From contig CAMYJW010000028.1 of the NCBI GenBank assembly GCA_947258815.1, forward strand, positions 62,001-126,000: a stretch of 64,000 nt of DNA, in the 5' to 3' direction. The notes under the pieces were generated by a model, which was not told the origin of the DNA, did no database searches, and saw only the letters and a list, made by a program, of their open reading frames with translations. A program made the translations under genes and the position numbers. The stretch comes from an uncultured Sphingomonadaceae bacterium (GTDB taxonomy: Bacteria > Pseudomonadota > Alphaproteobacteria > Sphingomonadales > Sphingomonadaceae). Shown here piece after piece: positions 59,793 through 64,000 of the stretch (position 1 is its first letter; every line of letters begins with the position of its first letter).

Positions 59793-61403
59793 TCAGGCAG
59801 CGACGGGGGCTGCCTGGCGCACACCTTCGTCAACGTGTTGCTCGAACTGCGCGAAGTTCTCGATGAACTGACGCACCAGATCCTGTGCCGTCTCGTCATA
59901 AGCGACAGGATCAGACCATGCCGCGCGCGGATCGAGCAGCGCCGAATCAACGCCCGGAACCGCAACCGGAACCTCAAACCCGAAATTCGGGTCGATGCGG
60001 AATTCCGCTTCGTTCAGGCTGCCATCCAGGGCGGCGTTAAGCAGCGCGCGCGTTGCCTTGATCGGCATACGGCTGATGCCGTCCATCGTCGCCTTGCCGC
60101 CCGTCCAGCCCGTGTTGACCAGCCAGCATCGCACATTCCCCTTGGCGATGCGTTCTTTCAAAAGATTGCCATAAACCGAAGGGTGACGCGGCATGAACGG
60201 CGCGCCGAAACAGGTTGAGAAGGTTGCCTGCGGTTCGGTGACGCCGATCTCCGTTCCGGCGACTTTCGCGGTATAGCCCGAAAGGAAATGATACATCGCC
60301 TGATCGGGGGTCATCCGCGCGATCGGCGGCAACACGCCAAATGCATCGGCCGTGAGCATGATCAGATTGGCGGGAACCGGACCCATATTCTTTTCCGACG
60401 TATTCGGAATGAAATCAATCGGATAGGCACCGCGCGAATTTTCAGCCAGCGAATTGTCGTCAAAATCAAGTTCGCGCGTGACCGGATCGATCACGACGTT
60501 TTCCAGCACCGTGCCGAACCGTTTCGTCGTCGCGTAAATTTCCGGCTCTGCCTCTTCGGAAAGCCGGATCATCTTGGCGTAGCAGCCACCTTCGAAATTG
60601 AAGACAGCCGTATCGGACCAGCCATGCTCGTCATCGCCGATCAGCGTGCGACTGGCATCGGCCGAAAGCGTTGTCTTACCGGTTCCCGAAAGACCGAAGA
60701 ACACCGCGGTTTTGCCATCCGCTCCAACATTGGCCGAACAGTGCATCGGCATGACGCTGCGGGTTGGCAGAAGATAATTGAGAATGCCGAACACGCTTTT
60801 CTTCATCTCGCCGGCATATGCCGTGCCGCCGATCAGGATCAGTTTTTCGCTGAAATTGACCGCGACGACCGTTTCACTGCGGCAACCGTGACGCGCCGGA
60901 TCGGCGCGGAAGCTGGGCAGATCGATGATTGTGTATTCGGGTTCGAAGTTTTCAAGTTCGCTTGCCGTCGGGCGCACGAGGAGCGTGCGAATGAACAGGT
61001 TATGCCATGCAAACTGGTTGATCACGCGCACATTGACGCGCTGTTCCGGCTGCGATCCGCCAAACAGATCAGCAACATAAAGCTTTTCCTGTTCGCCAAT
61101 GGCTTTCAGGAAATCCTCTTTCAATGCCGCGAAATGTTCAGGCGCCATCCCTTTGTTGACGTCGCCCCACCAGACCGTTTCCTCCGTTTCGGAATCGCGC
61201 ACGATAAATTTGTCTTGCGCGGAACGCCCGGTGTGCTTGCCCGTCTCAACAACAAACGGTCCGTCCTTGGCAAGCTGGCCTTCGCCATTCCGGACGGCGT
61301 GCTCAACCAGCGGTGCGGTTCCGAGATTGGCAAAGATCGTCGCGCCGGTTTCGATTCCCTGGCGACCGAGCGGAAAACTGAGAGCAGCGGTGGTCAATTT
61401 CAT
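59793..61403 (-). CDS. pckA: Phosphoenolpyruvate carboxykinase (ATP)
   Basis: A 536-residue ATP-type PEPCK of gluconeogenesis, converting oxaloacetate and ATP to phosphoenolpyruvate. The P-loop is G237-LSGTGKT, followed by [15 protein letters not shown], with [16 protein letters not shown] near the N-terminus. The ATG at 61403 ([10 protein letters not shown]) sits directly after AGGAG with no spacer; a TTG two codons later would have a 6-bp spacer. The 23 codons upstream in the same frame are not family-like. It is divergent from chvI. Confidence 0.95.
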   Translation of the reverse strand: MKLTTAALSFPLGRQGIETGATIFANLGTAPLVEHAVRNGEGQLAKDGPFVVETGKHTGRSAQDKFIVRDSETEETVWWGDVNKGMAPEHFAALKEDFLKAIGEQEKLYVADLFGGSQPEQRVNVRVINQFAWHNLFIRTLLVRPTASELENFEPEYTIIDLPSFRADPARHGCRSETVVAVNFSEKLILIGGTAYAGEMKKSVFGILNYLLPTRSVMPMHCSANVGADGKTAVFFGLSGTGKTTLSADASRTLIGDDEHGWSDTAVFNFEGGCYAKMIRLSEEAEPEIYATTKRFGTVLENVVIDPVTRELDFDDNSLAENSRGAYPIDFIPNTSEKNMGPVPANLIMLTADAFGVLPPIARMTPDQAMYHFLSGYTAKVAGTEIGVTEPQATFSTCFGAPFMPRHPSVYGNLLKERIAKGNVRCWLVNTGWTGGKATMDGISRMPIKATRALLNAALDGSLNEAEFRIDPNFGFEVPVAVPGVDSALLDPRAAWSDPVAYDETAQDLVRQFIENFAQFEQHVDEGVRQAAPVAA

Positions 61404-61495
61404 CTCCTGGAAGCGTGCGGGCCAAACGTTCGCACACGTGAATTTGATGCGCGCATAGTCGAGCGACCCCATATCGTCAAACCGTGAAGCGCCGG

Positions 61496-61524
61496 ATAAC
61501 CGGGAAACATTTGGAACCGGTTAT
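61496..61524. promoter_or_regulatory. Perfect dyad between pckA and chvI
   Basis: ATAACCGG (61496-61503), 13-nt spacer, CCGGTTAT (61517-61524). Half-site centres are about 21 bp apart, two helical turns, which would suit a dimeric regulator in the shared 215-bp divergent region. The bound factor is unknown; ChvI itself and a gluconeogenic regulator are both possible. Confidence 0.45.
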
Positions 61525-61618
61525 TCCGCCTTCGCGCCCGCGTTGTCAGCCGCGCTACGAGTGTTTACGAAGCAGAAGGCAATAATCCGTGCAACCGCGC
61601 AAAAAATCAAGGGTGACA

Positions 61619-62380
61619 ATGGCCTCGTCCCAAGATCGGAATATTTCGGATGATCCGGCAGGCGGCGGGCGCCAACAATGTATCGCGCTGGTCGATGACG
61701 ATCGCAATATCCTGACCACGCTTTCGATCGGTCTTCAGTCCGAAGGCTTCGCGACACGAGTCTACACCGATGGCGAGACCGCGTTGAAAGCGCTGCTGGA
61801 AAACCCGCCCGACCTGGCGATCTTTGATATCAAGATGCCGCGCATGGACGGACTGACCCTGCTGCGGCGCTTGCGCGATAAATCGTTGCTGCCGGTCATC
61901 TTTCTGACATCGAAGGATGAAGAGCCCGACGAGGCGCTTGGCCTTGCGCTGGGGGCTGACGATTATATCGCCAAACCGTTCAGTCAGCAGCTTCTGGTTG
62001 CCCGAATCCGCGCAATTCTGCGACGCAGTGAGCTCGCTCAGGCCAGACCTGATGAAGTGTTTGACGATGAACTGCCCGAACCGATCGTGCGCGGCAGGCT
62101 TGAGCTTGACCCGGCACGCCACCGGGTGAAGTGGAGCGGGTTGCCCGTTTCAATCACTGTCACCGAGTTCCTTATTCTCGAAGCGCTGGCCACACACCCC
62201 GGAGTCGTGAAAAGCCGCAATCAGCTAATGGATGCGGCCTACAGCGAGGATCTGTTTGTCGATGATCGCACGATAGACAGCCATATCAAGCGCCTGCGCC
62301 GTAAATTCAGAGCGGTCGACCCGGACTTTTCGGCAATCGACACGCTATATGGCGCCGGGTATTCGTTTACCGATGGCTGA
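61619..62380 (+). CDS. chvI: Response regulator ChvI
   Basis: A 253-residue OmpR-family regulator: receiver with acid pair DDD near residue 30, phospho-acceptor D70 ([11 protein letters not shown]) and K in IAKPFSQQ; winged-helix C-terminal domain from about 150 ([18 protein letters not shown] block, [13 protein letters not shown]). Alphaproteobacterial ChvI controls envelope, acid and host-related genes. The start is ATG 61619 with AAGGG about 5 bp upstream; the frame also opens from GTG 61589. chvG overlaps its end by 8 bp. Confidence 0.93.
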   Translation: MASSQDRNISDDPAGGGRQQCIALVDDDRNILTTLSIGLQSEGFATRVYTDGETALKALLENPPDLAIFDIKMPRMDGLTLLRRLRDKSLLPVIFLTSKDEEPDEALGLALGADDYIAKPFSQQLLVARIRAILRRSELAQARPDEVFDDELPEPIVRGRLELDPARHRVKWSGLPVSITVTEFLILEALATHPGVVKSRNQLMDAAYSEDLFVDDRTIDSHIKRLRRKFRAVDPDFSAIDTLYGAGYSFTDG

Positions 62381-63941
62381 TCCCCTCGAAACGGCCGCGA
62401 CCGATCGAAAAGGGTGGTCATGGAGCGTCTCTCTGACGACCCGTATCCTCGCCGTGAACATCATCGCGCTTGGCCTGCTCGCGGGGAGTCTGATCTACAT
62501 CGACAGCTATCGAAAAGAGCTGATCGCGGAACGTTTCCGACTGGCCCGCGCCGAAGTGGAAATCGCGGCCAGCGCGCTCAGGGATGCACGCGCGGCCCGC
62601 GTGCCCGAGCGCATGGCCAACATCGGCACACAACAATCGTTGCGCCTTCGCCTTTACGACGCCGAGGGCGCACTCGTGGCGGACAGCTTCGAACTGGCCG
62701 AACCCACATTCCAGTTCGTCGATCCCGATGCGGAACCCTGGTATCAGCATGCAGCGCGCGTGCTTGATCGGGGAATGGATCGCCTGCTTGGTGCCCCGCC
62801 GATCCCGGATTATGTTGAGCCGACTGCCCCACCGGTAGCCGGAAACTGGCCTGAAATTGCCGATGCGCTGGAAAATGAAACAACTGTCGTCATGCAGCGT
62901 CTCGCGCCGGATCGCACCCCGGTCATCACCGCCGCCACGCCCGTGGGCGACACGGGCACCGTGCTGCATGCAACCCGCAACGCCCGCGATGTCACGCAGA
63001 ACGTTCGCGATGCCCGCCAGACAATGGCGATCATTGTCGGAACCGCGCTGATCGTTTCGATCCTGCTCTCCCTGTTTCTGGCCCGAACGATTGTGCAGCC
63101 CTTGCGCAAACTGGTGCGCGCGGCTGTCCGGGTCAGGCTTGGACGGGACCGGACGGTGGTTGTCCCTCGCCTTCCCGACCGGCGCGACGAAATCGGACTT
63201 CTCGCCCGCGCGATTTCAGACATGACCGCGGCGCTACGCCAGCGGATCGATGCGGTGGAAAGTTTCGCGGCGGACGTTTCGCACGAACTCAAAAACCCGC
63301 TGACATCGTTGCGCAGCGCACTTGAATCACTGGAGAAAGTCGAAGATCCGAAACTGCGGCAACAGCTAATGGGGATCGCCAAACAGGATGTCGAGCGGGT
63401 TGACTGGCTGGTGACGGAAATCGCCGATGCAAGCCGCATAGACGCGCAGATCAGCCGCACGACGTTTGAATGTGTCGATATGCTGCAACTCGTTCGAGCG
63501 CTGGTTGCCGAACGTAACGATCGCGGCGTCAACGGTTCCGCACGGCTTGTCGTTTCGCGCAGCGGCTCGGGCGAACTGCTGGTCGCCGGTGACGGGCCAA
63601 GGCTTGAACGCGTGCTGCATAACCTTCTCGACAACGCGGTATCGTTTTCGCCAGATGGTGAGCCGGTCGAAATTCATCTCAGCAGGCACGAAGATCACAT
63701 CGATATCAGCATTTCAGACTACGGTCCGGGCATAGCCGAGGACGCGCGCGAAAGAGTGTTCGAACGCTTTCACTCGCTGCGGCCGGACAGCGAGGAATTT
63801 GGCACGCACAGTGGCCTTGGGCTGGCGATCGCACGCGCCATCGTCGAAGCGCACTATGGAACGCTCACCGCCAATATCCGCCCGGACGGCAGAGCGGGCG
63901 CGCGCATGATGATCACCCTTCCGATCTGGACCGAGGACTGA
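62373..63941 (+). CDS. chvG: Sensor histidine kinase ChvG
   Basis: A 522-residue kinase: TM1 at about 27-47 ([20 protein letters not shown]), a periplasmic domain of about 170 residues, TM2 at about 218-238 ([20 protein letters not shown]), HAMP, H box with H304 ([16 protein letters not shown]), and an ATP-binding domain with [13 protein letters not shown] and the G boxes YGPGIA and [10 protein letters not shown]. The start ATG 62373 overlaps chvI; the frame also opens 8 codons earlier. Its stop overlaps the next ATG by one base (TGATG). Confidence 0.94.
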   Translation: MADPLETAATDRKGWSWSVSLTTRILAVNIIALGLLAGSLIYIDSYRKELIAERFRLARAEVEIAASALRDARAARVPERMANIGTQQSLRLRLYDAEGALVADSFELAEPTFQFVDPDAEPWYQHAARVLDRGMDRLLGAPPIPDYVEPTAPPVAGNWPEIADALENETTVVMQRLAPDRTPVITAATPVGDTGTVLHATRNARDVTQNVRDARQTMAIIVGTALIVSILLSLFLARTIVQPLRKLVRAAVRVRLGRDRTVVVPRLPDRRDEIGLLARAISDMTAALRQRIDAVESFAADVSHELKNPLTSLRSALESLEKVEDPKLRQQLMGIAKQDVERVDWLVTEIADASRIDAQISRTTFECVDMLQLVRALVAERNDRGVNGSARLVVSRSGSGELLVAGDGPRLERVLHNLLDNAVSFSPDGEPVEIHLSRHEDHIDISISDYGPGIAEDARERVFERFHSLRPDSEEFGTHSGLGLAIARAIVEAHYGTLTANIRPDGRAGARMMITLPIWTED

Positions 63942-64000
63942 TGATCAGCCGACAGTTCACCTGCGTTGCAATCGGCAACAGCGCGATCCTGATCGACGGC
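63941..64000 (+). CDS. hprK: HPr kinase/phosphorylase, N-terminal 20 residues (3' end outside window)
   Basis: Twenty residues are visible: [20 protein letters not shown]. They match the start of the short alphaproteobacterial HprK, just before the P-loop. The overlap with the chvG stop and the chvI-chvG-hprK order, followed usually by rapZ and a mannose-type EIIA, support the name. HprK phosphorylates the phosphocarrier NPr/HPr; all catalytic parts lie beyond the window. Confidence 0.8.
   Translation, partial: MISRQFTCVAIGNSAILIDG

Overview
The window is about 64 kb of high-GC chromosomal DNA from an alphaproteobacterium, most likely a member of the Sphingomonadales (Erythrobacteraceae/Sphingomonadaceae type). 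The evidence is a class I (archaeal-type) lysyl-tRNA synthetase, an rpmF-plsX-fabH-ihfA-merR string, an F1-only ATP synthase operon (atpHAGDC without F0 genes), a CcrM-type GANTC methyltransferase with a cluster of GANTC sites in its own upstream region, a split glycine dehydrogenase, a three-part pnt transhydrogenase with a tiny CoxIV-like protein, and the pckA / chvI-chvG-hprK arrangement. I see no rRNA, tRNA, CRISPR array, insertion sequence or prophage.

Layout. 1-6.8 kb: 3' end of an RcnB-like gene, cytochrome b561, a 2OG-Fe(II) oxygenase, lysK, a DinG-type Fe-S helicase and a SixA phosphatase. 6.8-9.9 kb (minus): rpmF-plsX-fabH-ihfA-merR, a lipid and ribosome operon. 10-12.5 kb: MAPEG protein, metallo-hydrolase, and an S24 repressor divergent from two small overlapping genes. 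12.5-18 kb (minus): cysS, nitroreductase, cobT, transaldolase, DUF4197 lipoprotein. 18-22.8 kb: priA coupled to an HExxH/TPR secreted protein, then full-length ada. 23-28 kb: F1 ATP synthase. 28-32.3 kb: HNH protein, cpaF/tadA ATPase, small membrane protein, DMT exporter, entericidin-like peptide, BASS transporter. 32.3-37.1 kb (minus): gcvT-gcvH-gcvPA-gcvPB behind a tandem glycine riboswitch. 37.1-42.8 kb (minus): NAD(P)-binding protein, dgt, racemase-like protein, pntB-pntAb-pntAa and a 40-aa CoxIV-like protein. 43-46.9 kb: a response regulator with a changed GAFTGA loop, folP and ccrM. 47-52.4 kb: rnhB, sugar dehydrogenase lipoprotein, GNAT, DUF1285, NUDIX, CCA-adding enzyme, membrane-anchored aspartic protease. 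52.4-58.3 kb: parC, ferredoxin, two tandem cysteine desulfurases, alpha/beta hydrolase, small membrane protein. 58.3-59.7 kb: a group of small DUF937/DUF3597 proteins. 59.8-64 kb: pckA divergent from chvI-chvG-hprK.

This is mostly core genome. The most interesting signals are regulatory: six GANTC sites within 163 bp and a TTAACCAT half-site upstream of ccrM; perfect dyads between pckA and chvI, between the S24 repressor and a small HTH-like gene, and upstream of cpaF; the tandem glycine riboswitch; and a GAFPGA-bearing NtrC-like regulator. Several genes start with TTG or GTG. Starts below were chosen from family N-termini and Shine-Dalgarno spacing rather than the longest frame. No single locus amounts to a demonstrably new system.
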